Part shown: one piece after another, positions 8,398-17,478 of the stretch | How the letters are laid out: the number at the start of each line of letters is the position of its first letter | How positions within the stretch are numbered: the first letter of the stretch is position 1 | NCBI RefSeq assembly: GCF_016741935.1 | Contig: NZ_JAERRG010000029.1 | Location: 52,288-116,287 of the forward strand | DNA from: Streptomyces endocoffeicus | Lineage (GTDB): Bacteria > Actinomycetota > Actinomycetes > Streptomycetales > Streptomycetaceae | Length of the DNA stretch: 64,000 nt | Reading direction: 5' to 3' | Program-made: the position numbers and the translations under genes | The notes under the pieces: model-generated | What the model saw: only the letters and a program-made list of their open reading frames with translations | What the model was told of the DNA's origin: nothing | Databases searched by the model: none

Positions 8398-9749
8398 GCG
8401 ACACCGCAAGAAACCGGAACATCTGGACGCACGGCACACCGCGTCGCGCGGTCCTCGGCGGCGCGGCCGCCGCGGCCGCCGGGTTCGCCCTCGCGGGCTG
8501 CGGCTCGGACGGCGACGGGGGTGATGAGCCCAAGGACCGCAAGAAGGGCGAGAAGATCACCCTGACCTTCTGGTCCTGGGTGCCGGGCATCGACAAGCCC
8601 GTCGCCCTGTGGAACAGCAAGAACCCCGAGGTGCGCGTCAAGGTCGAGAAGGTCTCGGCCGTCGACGGCGCCCAGTACGCCAAGATGCACGCCGCCATCA
8701 AGGCGGGCAATCCGCCGGACCTCGGCCAGATCGAATACCCGGTCGTGCCCAGCTTCCTCGTCGACAACGGGCTGCTGGACCTGACCAAGTACGGGGTCGC
8801 CGACCACAAGGACAAGTTCATCGGCTGGCAGTGGCAGCAGTCCGTCTTCGGCAAGGCCGTCTACGCCGTACCGCAGGCGTCCGGTCCGATGGGCCTGTTC
8901 ATCCGTCAGGACCTCTTCGAGAAGTGGGGCATAGAGCCGCCCGCCACCTGGGACGAGTACGAGGCGGCGGCCACCGCGATCCGTAAGAAGGGCGCCTGGA
9001 TCGAGACCTTCTCGGCCACCAACGGCAACCGCTTCGCGGGGCTCGCCTGGCAGGCCGGGGCGCGCTGGTTCGGCACCGAGGGCGACACCTGGACCGTCTC
9101 CATCGACGACGAGGCCACCCGTAAGGTCGCCGACTACTGGTACGGACTGGTCCGCCGGAAGCTCATCAAGACCATTCCGGACCGGCAGAACGCCTGGTAC
9201 AAGGATGTCCAGACCGGCGACATGGCCGCCTGGCTCGGCGCCAGCTGGGGTGACGCCCTGCTGGTCGGCAACGCCCCCAAGACCGCGGGCAAGTGGCGCG
9301 TGGTGCCCATGCCGCAGTGGAAGAAGGGCGACGCCGCCTACGCCAACTGGGGCGGCTCCACCACCGCGGTCTTCGCCAAGACCAAGTACCCCAAGGACGC
9401 GCTGGCCTTCGCGGTCTGGCTCAACACCGACCCCGAGTCGATCAAGCTCCTGATCGAGAACGGCTATGGCACCCCGGGCGCCAAGCAGGGCTACACCACC
9501 TCCCAGCTCGATGTGCACAAGGACTTCTTCGGCGGCCAGGAGTACAGCAAGGTCTTCGACGAGGCGAGCAAGGGCGTGGACACCAGCTGGAAGTGGGGCC
9601 CCGCCACGGACACCCTCTACCAGCGGCTCGGTGACGCCTTTACGGCGGCCATCGGGGACGGGTCCGACTTCCGTTCCGTGCTGAAGAAGGTGCAGAGCCA
9701 GACGATCACCGACCTGAAGGAAAAGGGCCTCCAGGTGAAGGCCGGGTGA
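8394..9749 (+). CDS. ABC sugar transporter substrate-binding lipoprotein
   Basis: A 451-residue extracytoplasmic solute-binding protein (family 1, CUT1 type). The N-terminus combines a twin-arginine-like motif (TPRRAVLGG, Arg17-Arg18) with a lipobox LAGC (Cys36), so it should be exported, probably by Tat, and lipid-anchored. The body begins KITLTFWSWVPGIDKPVALW, typical of sugar-binding proteins. It overlaps the sialidase upstream and the first permease downstream by four bases each, so all are co-translated. The partner sialidase suggests a sialylated or nonulosonic-acid-containing glycan as ligand; the sequence alone does not fix this. Confidence 0.9.
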   Translation: MSDTARNRNIWTHGTPRRAVLGGAAAAAAGFALAGCGSDGDGGDEPKDRKKGEKITLTFWSWVPGIDKPVALWNSKNPEVRVKVEKVSAVDGAQYAKMHAAIKAGNPPDLGQIEYPVVPSFLVDNGLLDLTKYGVADHKDKFIGWQWQQSVFGKAVYAVPQASGPMGLFIRQDLFEKWGIEPPATWDEYEAAATAIRKKGAWIETFSATNGNRFAGLAWQAGARWFGTEGDTWTVSIDDEATRKVADYWYGLVRRKLIKTIPDRQNAWYKDVQTGDMAAWLGASWGDALLVGNAPKTAGKWRVVPMPQWKKGDAAYANWGGSTTAVFAKTKYPKDALAFAVWLNTDPESIKLLIENGYGTPGAKQGYTTSQLDVHKDFFGGQEYSKVFDEASKGVDTSWKWGPATDTLYQRLGDAFTAAIGDGSDFRSVLKKVQSQTITDLKEKGLQVKAG

Positions 9750-10687
9750 GGCGGGTGAGAGGAGCCCCCCGCCGCCTCACCAGCACCGAGGCCCGCAGCG
9801 CGCGGGCGGCGTCCGGGTTCCTGCTGCCCTTCCTCGCGCTCTTCCTGCTGTGCTTCATCGCCCCCATCGGCTACGCCCTCTACGAGAGCCTGCTGAAGGT
9901 CGAGCGCACCGGGCCGCTCGGCCTCGGCGGGGAGACCAAGCAGGTGTGGGCGGGCCTGTCCAACTACGCCCACGCCCTGGAGGACGACCGGTTCACGGCG
10001 GGCTTCGGGCGGGTGCTGCTCTTCGGCGCCGTCCAGATCCCGGTGATGATCGCCTTCGCCACCGGGCTGGCGCTGCTGCTGGACGCGGCGTCCGCGCGCT
10101 GGGTCGGCTTCTTCCGGACCGCCTTCTTCCTGCCGTACGGGGTGCCCGGTGTGATCGCCTCGATCCTGTGGGGCTTCCTCTACGTCCCCGGGATCAGCCC
10201 GCTGGTGGAGATGGCCGATTCGATCGGCTGGCACGTGGACTTCCTGGGCCGCGGGGCGGTCCTGTGGTCCATCGCCAACATCGTCACCTGGCAGTTCACC
10301 GGCTACAACATGCTGGTGCTGATCGCCCAGCTCAAGGCCGTCCCCGGCGAGCTGTACGAGGCGGCGCGGATCGACGGGGCGAGCGCCTGGCAGGTGGCCC
10401 GGCACATCAAGCTCCCGCTGATCCGGCCCGCGCTCGTGCTCACCACCGTCTTCAGCCTCATCGGCACCCTCCAGCTCTTCGCCGAGCCGAAGGTGCTCAA
10501 ACCGCTGAGCAACTCCATCGACTCCGGCTACACCCCCAATCTGGCCGCCTACAACGAGGCGTTCACCAGCAACAACCAGCACATCGCGGCGGCCGAGGCG
10601 GTACTGCTCGCCGTCGTCGCCTGCGTGCTGTCCTTCGGCTTCCTGAGGCTCGTGGGGCAGCGGGGGAAGGACGGCGAGAGCGGATGA
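9746..10687 (+). CDS. ABC sugar transporter permease (MalF-type)
   Basis: A 313-residue CUT1 inner-membrane permease with about six hydrophobic segments. The EAA loop that docks the ATPase reads EAARIDGASAWQVARHIKLP. The GTG start at 9746 overlaps the TGA of the binding-protein gene and its own TGA overlaps the ATG of the next permease. No ATPase is encoded in the operon; in Streptomyces a shared ATPase (MsiK) normally energises CUT1 importers. Confidence 0.92.
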   Translation: MRRVRGAPRRLTSTEARSARAASGFLLPFLALFLLCFIAPIGYALYESLLKVERTGPLGLGGETKQVWAGLSNYAHALEDDRFTAGFGRVLLFGAVQIPVMIAFATGLALLLDAASARWVGFFRTAFFLPYGVPGVIASILWGFLYVPGISPLVEMADSIGWHVDFLGRGAVLWSIANIVTWQFTGYNMLVLIAQLKAVPGELYEAARIDGASAWQVARHIKLPLIRPALVLTTVFSLIGTLQLFAEPKVLKPLSNSIDSGYTPNLAAYNEAFTSNNQHIAAAEAVLLAVVACVLSFGFLRLVGQRGKDGESG

Positions 10688-11679
10688 GCGAGGCGAACGA
10701 CCTGGCCGGCGGCGTGGTCGCGGGCGAGCCCGGCGGGCCCGGGGGCGGGGCCGCGCGCGGGCGGGGGCCCGACGCGGCCCCGTCCGGCGACCGGCCCGGT
10801 GCGGGCCGCCGCCGCGCGGCGAAGGGCCGGGAGGGTCTTGAACCCCCCTTGCGGCACCGGATCATCACCGCCTCGCTGCTCACCGTCGCCGCCCTCTACT
10901 TCCTGACCCCCGTCTACTGGCTCGTGGTCTCCTCCACCAAGTCCAGCAGCGACCTCTTCGGCACCTTCGGCTTCTGGTTCCACGACCCGCACCCGCTGGA
11001 CTATCTGCACCGGGTGCTCACCTACGACGACGGCATCTACGTCCGCTGGTTCGCCAACAGCCTGATGTACGCGGGCGTCGGCGCGCTCGCCGCGACCCTG
11101 CTGTCGGCCGCGGCCGGCTACGCCCTGGCCAAGTACCGCTTCCCCGGCCGGGAGGGCATCTTCAACGTCATCCTGGCCGGAGTGCTGATCCCGGGCACGG
11201 CGCTCGCCCTCCCGCTCTATCTGCTCTTCAGCGAGATCGGCCTGGCCAACACCTACTGGGCCGTGCTGATCCCCAGCGTGGTCAGCCCGTTCGGGGTCTA
11301 TCTGTGCCGGATCTACGCGGCCGCCGCCGTCCCGGACTCCCTCCTGGAGGCGGCGCGGATCGACGGCGCGGGGGAGGCCCGGATCTTCTCCACGCTGGGG
11401 CTGCGGCTGATGACCCCGGCGCTGGTGACCGTCTTCCTGTTCCAGTTCGTGCACATCTGGAACAACTTCTTTCTGCCGCTGGTCATGCTCTCCGACTCCG
11501 ACCTCTATCCGATCCAGCTCGGTCTGACGTCCTGGCAGGGGTACGCGGACCGGCAGCCGGAGCTGTACCAGTACACGGTCGGCGGGGCGTTCCTGTCCGT
11601 TCTGCCGCTGATGGTGCTGATGGGCGTACTCCAGCGGTACTGGCGCACGGGGCTGACGGAGGGGAGTGTCAAAGCGTAA
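10684..11679 (+). CDS. ABC sugar transporter permease (MalG-type)
   Basis: The second CUT1 permease, 331 residues from the ATG at 10684, which overlaps the preceding stop. The first 50 residues are a soluble Gly/Arg/Pro-rich extension not needed in the family. After that come LLTVAALYFLTPVYWLVVSS and five more membrane segments. The EAA loop reads EAARIDGAGEARIFSTLGLR. It is the last gene of the sialidase-importer operon and partners with the preceding permease to form the channel. Confidence 0.92.
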   Translation: MSEANDLAGGVVAGEPGGPGGGAARGRGPDAAPSGDRPGAGRRRAAKGREGLEPPLRHRIITASLLTVAALYFLTPVYWLVVSSTKSSSDLFGTFGFWFHDPHPLDYLHRVLTYDDGIYVRWFANSLMYAGVGALAATLLSAAAGYALAKYRFPGREGIFNVILAGVLIPGTALALPLYLLFSEIGLANTYWAVLIPSVVSPFGVYLCRIYAAAAVPDSLLEAARIDGAGEARIFSTLGLRLMTPALVTVFLFQFVHIWNNFFLPLVMLSDSDLYPIQLGLTSWQGYADRQPELYQYTVGGAFLSVLPLMVLMGVLQRYWRTGLTEGSVKA

Positions 11680-11726
11680 GAGACGTCACCATGAAGGCGG
11701 CCGCGGTGCGTGACAGGATCGCTGTC

Positions 11727-12464
11727 ATGACAACTCCTGATGCCACGAACTCCGCGTCCGACGCCCCCGCGAAGAAGGCCCCCGCCAAGGACCCCTGGGA
11801 CCTCCCCGATGTGTCCGGCCTGACCGTCGGTGTCCTCGGCGGCACCGGCGACCAGGGCCGTGGCCTCGCCTACCGGCTGGCCAGGGCCGGCCAGAAGGTG
11901 ATCATCGGCTCGCGCGCCGCCGAGCGCGCGCAGACCGCGGCGCGGGAGCTGGGCGGCGCGGAGCTCGGCATCGAGGGCGCGGACAACGCCGAGTGCTCGC
12001 GCCGCAGCGACATCGTGATCGTCGCGGTCCCGTGGGACGGCCACGCCAAGACGCTGGAGGGACTGCGCGAGGAGCTCGGCGGCAAGCTGGTCGTCGACTG
12101 CGTCAACCCGCTGGGCTTCGACAAGAAGGGCGCGTACGCGCTGCGGCCGGAGGAGGGCAGCGCCGCCGAGCAGGCCGCCGCCCTGCTGCCGGACTCCCGG
12201 GTCACCGCGGCCTTCCACCACCTCTCGGCCGTGCTGCTGCAGGACCCGGAGGTCGAGCAGATCGACACCGATGTGATGGTCCTGGGCGAGTCGCGCGCCG
12301 ACACCGACGTGGTCCAGGCGCTCGCGGCCCGCATCCCGGGCATGCGCGGGGTCTTCGCGGGCCGGCTGCGCAACGCCCACCAGGTGGAGTCCCTGGTGGC
12401 CAATCTGATCTCGGTCAACCGCCGCTACAAGGCCCACGCGGGCCTGCGCGTCACGGACGTCTGA
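11727..12464 (+). CDS. npdG: NADPH-dependent F420 reductase (NADPH:F420 oxidoreductase)
   Basis: This 245-residue enzyme passes hydride between NADPH and the deazaflavin coenzyme F420. The Rossmann motif VGVLGGTGDQGRGLAYRLAR spans about 34-53 and is characteristic of the Fno/NpdG family (GTGxQG). DIVIVAVPWDGH and VVDCVNPLG are the conserved strands lining the cofactor site. The first 30 residues are an Ala/Lys/Pro-rich tail common in actinobacteria. There is no strong ribosome binding site before the ATG at 11727; CAGGAT sits 13 to 8 bases upstream and could be a -10 box for a leaderless message. Another F420-type protein lies at 37748. Confidence 0.87.
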   Translation: MTTPDATNSASDAPAKKAPAKDPWDLPDVSGLTVGVLGGTGDQGRGLAYRLARAGQKVIIGSRAAERAQTAARELGGAELGIEGADNAECSRRSDIVIVAVPWDGHAKTLEGLREELGGKLVVDCVNPLGFDKKGAYALRPEEGSAAEQAAALLPDSRVTAAFHHLSAVLLQDPEVEQIDTDVMVLGESRADTDVVQALAARIPGMRGVFAGRLRNAHQVESLVANLISVNRRYKAHAGLRVTDV

Positions 12465-12568
12465 GGGCGGCCCCGCGGGCTTGCCCGCACCCGGGGCGCC
12501 CGGCCCCTCCGGCGGCGCATGGGGGACAATGGCGGGGAGTGACACACCCCCCGACAGGAGCCGACCCC

Positions 12569-12760
12569 ATGCCCCGCCTCGCCCTCTACACCCTGGCCGT
12601 CTGCGTGCTCGCGATCGCCGCGGCCGTCGTGTCCTTCGCGCGGGGGAGCTGGCTCGGCGTCGTCTGGATCCTGATCGCCGGTATCTCGTCCAACATGGCC
12701 TGGTACTACCTCCGCAAGGCCCGCGCCGAGCGCGGGAGCAGCACGGGCGCGGCGGGCTGA
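12569..12760 (+). CDS. small membrane protein
   Basis: A 63-residue protein with AGGAG placed well before the ATG at 12569. It consists of two hydrophobic helices (LALYTLAVCVLAIAAAVVSF and WLGVVWILIAGISSNMAWYY) and a short basic cytoplasmic tail (LRKARAERGSS). Function unknown. It follows npdG on the same strand by about 100 bp and is convergent with the M50 protease gene. Confidence 0.72.
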   Translation: MPRLALYTLAVCVLAIAAAVVSFARGSWLGVVWILIAGISSNMAWYYLRKARAERGSSTGAAG

Positions 12761-12768
12761 GGCGATGG

Positions 12769-12970
12769 GGGCGCCTGCGGCGGGCTGAGCCCTTCCCGCC
12801 CCTTCCCGAACCATGGGGCTTCGCCCCTGGACCCCGGACGCCCTTCGGGCGTGTCCTCAAGCGCCGGACGGGCTGAAAATCAGCCCCTCCGGCGTTTGAG
12901 GAGCGGGGTCTGGGGCGGAGCCCCAGTTGTGGGAAGGGGCGGGGAGGGGAACAGCCCGCCGCAGGCGCCC
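12769..12970. repeat. long palindromic intergenic element (copy 1 of 6)
   Basis: The ends GGGCGCCTGCGGCGGGCT (12769-12786) and AGCCCGCCGCAGGCGCCC (12953-12970) are perfect 18-bp inverted repeats. Inside them the CCCTTCCCGCCCCTTCCC arm pairs with GGGAAGGGGCGGGGAGGGG. It fills the gap between two convergent genes. Related elements occur near 25.4, 48.4, 56.2, 61.2 and 63.9 kb. Confidence 0.85.
12855..12901. terminator. bidirectional hairpin inside palindromic element
   Basis: CCTCAAGCGCCGGACGGGCT pairs with AGCCCCTCCGGCGTTTGAGG around the short loop GAAAATC, giving a stem of about 20 bp with two mismatches. It lies between convergent genes, where it would stop transcription from both sides. 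Confidence 0.75.
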
Positions 12971-12971
12971 C

Positions 12972-13769
12972 CTAGGAGCGGAATCCGGCGATATTGGGCT
13001 CGCCCTGCCAGAAGCGGAAGAACTCCTGGCCCCAATAAGTGTCCCACTGCGATACGCCCAGGGCCCGCATCACCGCGTCGATCGCCTCGAAGAACGCCTG
13101 GTTGACCTCGGGTATCCACAGGATCCCGAAGACCGCGAGCAGCCCGAACGGCGCGTACGGCTCGACCTGGCGCCGGATGCGGTAGGACAGCCACGGCTCG
13201 ATCACCCCGTACCCGTCCAGGCCCGGCACCGGCAGGAAGTTCAGGATCGCCGCCGTGACCTGGAGCAGCGCCAGGAAGGCGAGCGCGTAGCGGAAGAGCT
13301 CCGGCACCTGATCGGTGGCGCCGAGCCAGAACGGCGCGGTCAGCGCGGCCGCGAACAGCACATTCGTCAGCGGCCCGGCGGCCGAGATCAGGCTGTGCTT
13401 CCAGCGCCCCCGGATCCGGTGCCGCTCGATGAACACCGCCCCGCCCGGCAGCCCGATCCCGCCCATGATCACGAAGATCACGGGCAGCACGATGCTCAGC
13501 GCCACATGGGTGTACTTCAGCGGGTTGAGGGTCAGATAGCCCTTCGCGCCGATCGTCAGATCCCCGCCGTGCAGCGCGGTGCGCGCATGGGCGTACTCAT
13601 GCAGGCAGAGGGAGACGATCCACCCCGAGACGACGAACAGGAACACGGCGAAGCCGGGGCTCGCGGAGTACTCCGTCCACACGGCCCACGCGGAGACGAC
13701 CATGATCGCGAACAGGCCGAGGAAGACGGGGCTGATACGCCGGTCACGGCGGCTGACTGCGGTGGTCAT
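12972..13769 (-). CDS. M50-family (site-2 protease) membrane metalloprotease
   Basis: A 265-residue multi-pass protein with the zinc motif HEYAH (His57, Glu58, His61) inside a hydrophobic segment and the distal NFLPVPGLDGYG motif, whose Asp185 completes zinc binding. These two motifs define site-2 protease-like intramembrane enzymes. No PDZ domain is present, so it resembles the short rhomboid-like M50B group. The substrate is unknown; relatives cleave anti-sigma factors or membrane-anchored regulators. ATG at 13769 with GGAG upstream. Convergent with the small membrane protein and divergent from the SARP-like regulator. Confidence 0.85.
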   Translation of the reverse strand: MTTAVSRRDRRISPVFLGLFAIMVVSAWAVWTEYSASPGFAVFLFVVSGWIVSLCLHEYAHARTALHGGDLTIGAKGYLTLNPLKYTHVALSIVLPVIFVIMGGIGLPGGAVFIERHRIRGRWKHSLISAAGPLTNVLFAAALTAPFWLGATDQVPELFRYALAFLALLQVTAAILNFLPVPGLDGYGVIEPWLSYRIRRQVEPYAPFGLLAVFGILWIPEVNQAFFEAIDAVMRALGVSQWDTYWGQEFFRFWQGEPNIAGFRS

Positions 13770-13990
13770 CGGGTGGGGTCTCCATACGGACTGGTGAGCG
13801 CTGAGGGGGAAACGACGGACAGTGTGCGCGGAGTTCCGGGCCGGGAGGGCCAGATGTGATCAGCGCCACGCGCCCGAGGGCGCCCCTCCGCGACTCGTTA
13901 CCGTTCCCGTGACGTTCCCGCGGCCCGTCACCGTTCCCGCGCGGCCGACGCGGATGCCTCGCCCGGCGCGCCATCCATCAGAATGGGCCC

Positions 13991-16900
13991 GTGCGCTACG
14001 GCATCCTCGGCACCACCCAGGCCCGCCACGACGACGGCACCCCCGTGGACGTCGGCGGGGCGCGGCTGCGTGCGCTGCTGGCGGCGCTCGCGCTGGCGCC
14101 CGGCCGGGCGCGGACCACCGGGGCGCTCATCGGGGAGATCTGGGACACCGATCCGCCCGCCGACGAGCACGGCGCGCTGCAGGCGCTGGTCGGGCGGCTG
14201 CGGCGGGCGCTCGGCAAGGACGCCGTGGAGTCCGTTCCGGGCGGGTACCGGCTGAGCGCCGACCCCGACGATGTCGATCTGCACCGCTTCGAACGGCTCG
14301 CGGAGGAGGGCGCCCGCGCCCTCGCCGACGGCGATCCGGCCAAGGCCGTCGATCTGCTGGACGCCGCCCTCACGCTGTGGCGCGGGCCCGCGCTCAGCGA
14401 TCTGCCCGACGCCACCGCGCCCGCCGCCCGCGCCGAGGCGCGACGGCTGGACGCGCGGCGCGCCCGGCTCGCCGCCGACCTCGCCCTCGGCCGCGCCGAC
14501 CACGCCCTCCCCACGCTCACCGGGCTCTGCGACGCCCACCCGCTGGACGAGCCGCTGCACGCGCTGCGCATCCGTGCCCTGCGGGACGTGGGGCGGTTGG
14601 CGGAGGCGCTGGCGGCGTACGAGGCGATCCGTACGGAGATCGCCGAGCGGCTGGGCGCCGATCCGGGGCCGGAGCTGCGGGCGCTCCACGCCGAGCTGCT
14701 GGCGGCGACCGGCGAGGGGGCTCCGGTGCCGCCGGGCCCTCGTTCGCCGGAGCCCGTACCGGCCGGTTCCGCCCGCACCGGCGGTGGCAATCTGCGGGCC
14801 CGGCTGACCAGCTTCGTCGGGCGCGAGGCCGATCTGGCGGCGCTGCGCGGCGATCTGGCCGAGCACCGGCTGATCACCCTCCTCGGGCCCGGCGGGGCCG
14901 GGAAGACGCGGCTGTCGCAGGAGGCCGCCGAGGCGGTCGCGCCCGGCTGGCCGGACGGGGTGTGGCTGGCCGAGCTCGCGCCCGTGGACGACCCCGAGAC
15001 CGTTCCCGAGACGGTCCTCAGCGCGCTCGGGGCGCGCGAGACGGTCATCCTCGGCGCGGCGACCGAGGGGCTGCGCGCCGCGACCGACCCGACCCTGCAC
15101 GATCCGCGCGCCCGGCTCCTCGAGCACTGCGCCCCGCGCCGGATGCTGATCGTGCTCGACAACTGCGAACACCTCGTGGCGGCCGCGGCCCATCTCGCCG
15201 AGTCCCTGCTCGCCCAGTGCCCCGGGGTCACCATCCTGGCCACCAGCCGCGAACCCCTCGCCGTCCCCGGCGAGTTGGTGCGCCCCGTGGAGCCGCTGCC
15301 CGACCCCGTCGCGCTGCGGCTGCTCCAGGACCGGGGCGCGGCGGCCCGGCCCGGGTTCCGTACCGAGGACGACCCGGCCGCGTGCGCCGAGATCTGCCGC
15401 CGCCTCGACGGGCTGCCGCTGGCCATCGAGCTGGCCGCCGCGCGGCTGCGGCTGCTCACCCCGCGGCAGCTCGCCGACCGGCTGGACGACCGCTTCCGCC
15501 TTCTGACCAGCGGCAGCCGTACGGTGCTGCCCCGCCAGCAGACCCTGCGCGCGGTCGTCGACTGGTCCTGGGGGCTGCTGGACGCCCCCGAGCGCACCGT
15601 GCTCGCCCGGCTGTCCGTCTTCGCGGGCGGCTGCGGGCTGACCGAGGCGGAGGCGGTGTGCGGGGACCTCGAAGAGCACGCCGAGGCCGTGGACCCCCGC
15701 GATGTGGCCGCCCTGCTCGGTTCCCTCATCGATAAGTCGCTCGTCGTCACCGCACCCGGAACGGCTTCTGGCACGGCCTCCGGCACGGCCTCCGGAACCG
15801 CACCCGGAACGGAGCCCGGGGCGGACGGGGAGATGCGCTACCGGCTGCTGGAGACCGTCGCCGAGTACGCGGCGGAGCGGCTGGACGAGTCCGGCGAACG
15901 GGCCGCGGTCGAACGCCGCCATCTCATCGCCTACCGGGAGCTGGCCCGTACCGCCGACCCGCTGCTGCGCGGCCCCGCACAGCGCCACTGGCTCCTCCGG
16001 CTGGAGACCGAGCACGAGAATCTGCGCACCGCGCTGCGCCGGGCCGTGGCCGCCCGCGACGAGCAGGAGGCGCTGTGCCTGGTGCTCTCGCTCGGCTGGT
16101 TCTGGCATCTGCGCGGCCACCGCGCCGAGGCCTACCATTGGGCGACCGCCGCGGCCGAGCTCGGGCCGAGCCCCTTCGCACCGCCCGTTACACCCGCGCC
16201 GCCGCTGTACGTCAGCTGTATCGCCGCCCCGCCGCCGATGGAGCCCGAGCTGCTGGAGGAGGCGCGGCGCGGGGCGCGGCTGTTCGCGCTGTCCAACATC
16301 GAGGGCGATCTCCAGGCCATGGTGGGCGGCGACACCCAGCGCGAGGTGGAGGGCATCGTCTCCGCCTACCGGCCGGGGCTGCCCCAGATCTGCCGTCTCC
16401 CGGGCGTGCTGTGGTTCTTCGCGGTGTTCCTCAAGGGCGACTTCGCCCTGTTGCGGGGGATGGCCGACGAGGCGGTGCGCACCTGCCGGGAGCTGGGCTA
16501 TGCGTGGGAGCTGGCGTTCAGCCTCCAGCTGCGGGCCAGGGTCCACAACGAGCGCGGCGGCGAGCACGAGGGCGCGATCCGCGACGCCGACGAGGCCCTG
16601 GAGATCTTCCGCCGGATCGGTGACGTATGGGGCACGGCGGAGGCGCTGGCCGGGCGCGGCGAGACCCGGGGGCAGCGCGGTGAGGGCGCGGCCGCGGCCG
16701 AGGACTACCGTGCGGCGATCCGCTGCGCCCAGGAGCTCGGGGCCCATGAGCAGGTGCTGTTCCTCCGCTCCCGGCTGGCCGGGGTCTTCGTGGAGCTGGG
16801 CGACGAGGAGGAGGCCGCGGAGGGCGAGCGGATCCTGCGCGAGGTGGTCGGGCAGCGGCAGCACGTGGGCGTCGAGGCGCTGTCGTACGCCCGGATCCAT

Positions 16901-17389
16901 CTGGCGGTGCGCTACGGGTCCACGGGCCGTCTCGCGGCGGCACGGGCCCTTCTGACCACGTTGCACGGGGAGTTCGAGGGCCGGGCGCTGCGTCTGTTCG
17001 AGGGCATGGTGGAGGGGATGCTGGCCTGGCTCGACCTGCTGGAGGGACGGCCGGGCGACGCCCTGGAGAACGTGCGCGGTGCGCTGGCGAAGACGCCCGG
17101 CCGGATGACGGACCTCATCGCGCCGCACATCCCGGTGACCCAGTTGCTCACCGGGGCCGAGGCGCTGAGCTGCCTCGTCGGCGCCGAGCGGGCGGGGACC
17201 GCGGCGCGGCTGGTGGGGGCGTACGACATGCTGCGCAATCCGCAGTACTACCGGAAGTCCGACGTCGAACGGACGGGCCGGGAGCGCACCGTGGCCGCGG
17301 CGCGGGCCGAGCTCGGGGACGCCGCGTACGAGCGGGCCTACGCCGAGGGCACCGGCCTCACGCTGGAGGAGGCCACCGCGCTGCTCTGA
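13991..17389 (+). CDS. AfsR/SARP-like regulator with BTAD and NB-ARC-type ATPase domains
   Basis: An 1132-residue regulator starting at GTG 13991. An OmpR-type winged helix occupies about 1-95 (GARLRALLAALALAPGRART, ending VPGGYRLSA) and a bacterial transcriptional activation domain about 98-245 (DLHRFERLAEEGARAL onward). An AAA/NB-ARC-like ATPase follows, with Walker A LLGPGGAGKTRLS near 298 and Walker B LIVLDNCEHL near 387. The C-terminal third is helical and TPR-like. This architecture belongs to AfsR-type activators of secondary metabolism or morphological genes. A tandem 12-bp repeat encodes GTASGTASGTASGTAPGT near 15760-15810. The ABC exporter that follows is on the other strand behind a strong terminator, so it is not co-transcribed. 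The target is unknown. Confidence 0.9.
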   Translation: MRYGILGTTQARHDDGTPVDVGGARLRALLAALALAPGRARTTGALIGEIWDTDPPADEHGALQALVGRLRRALGKDAVESVPGGYRLSADPDDVDLHRFERLAEEGARALADGDPAKAVDLLDAALTLWRGPALSDLPDATAPAARAEARRLDARRARLAADLALGRADHALPTLTGLCDAHPLDEPLHALRIRALRDVGRLAEALAAYEAIRTEIAERLGADPGPELRALHAELLAATGEGAPVPPGPRSPEPVPAGSARTGGGNLRARLTSFVGREADLAALRGDLAEHRLITLLGPGGAGKTRLSQEAAEAVAPGWPDGVWLAELAPVDDPETVPETVLSALGARETVILGAATEGLRAATDPTLHDPRARLLEHCAPRRMLIVLDNCEHLVAAAAHLAESLLAQCPGVTILATSREPLAVPGELVRPVEPLPDPVALRLLQDRGAAARPGFRTEDDPAACAEICRRLDGLPLAIELAAARLRLLTPRQLADRLDDRFRLLTSGSRTVLPRQQTLRAVVDWSWGLLDAPERTVLARLSVFAGGCGLTEAEAVCGDLEEHAEAVDPRDVAALLGSLIDKSLVVTAPGTASGTASGTASGTAPGTEPGADGEMRYRLLETVAEYAAERLDESGERAAVERRHLIAYRELARTADPLLRGPAQRHWLLRLETEHENLRTALRRAVAARDEQEALCLVLSLGWFWHLRGHRAEAYHWATAAAELGPSPFAPPVTPAPPLYVSCIAAPPPMEPELLEEARRGARLFALSNIEGDLQAMVGGDTQREVEGIVSAYRPGLPQICRLPGVLWFFAVFLKGDFALLRGMADEAVRTCRELGYAWELAFSLQLRARVHNERGGEHEGAIRDADEALEIFRRIGDVWGTAEALAGRGETRGQRGEGAAAAEDYRAAIRCAQELGAHEQVLFLRSRLAGVFVELGDEEEAAEGERILREVVGQRQHVGVEALSYARIHLAVRYGSTGRLAAARALLTTLHGEFEGRALRLFEGMVEGMLAWLDLLEGRPGDALENVRGALAKTPGRMTDLIAPHIPVTQLLTGAEALSCLVGAERAGTAARLVGAYDMLRNPQYYRKSDVERTGRERTVAAARAELGDAAYERAYAEGTGLTLEEATALL

Positions 17390-17415
17390 CCGCCCCCGCC
17401 CCCGGCGGGGGTGAC

Positions 17416-17464
17416 GACAACCGGCCGGGCGCGTCCCCTCGCGGGACGCGCCCGGCCGGTTGTC
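17416..17464. terminator. 22-bp perfect hairpin between convergent genes
   Basis: The left arm at 17416-17437 (GACAACCGGCCGGGCGCGTC then CC) is the exact reverse complement of the right arm at 17443-17464, with loop CTCGC. It separates the SARP-like gene from the convergent ABC permease gene and should terminate both. No U-tract follows, as is common in Streptomyces. Confidence 0.9.
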
Positions 17465-17478
17465 CGGTCCGCGGACCG

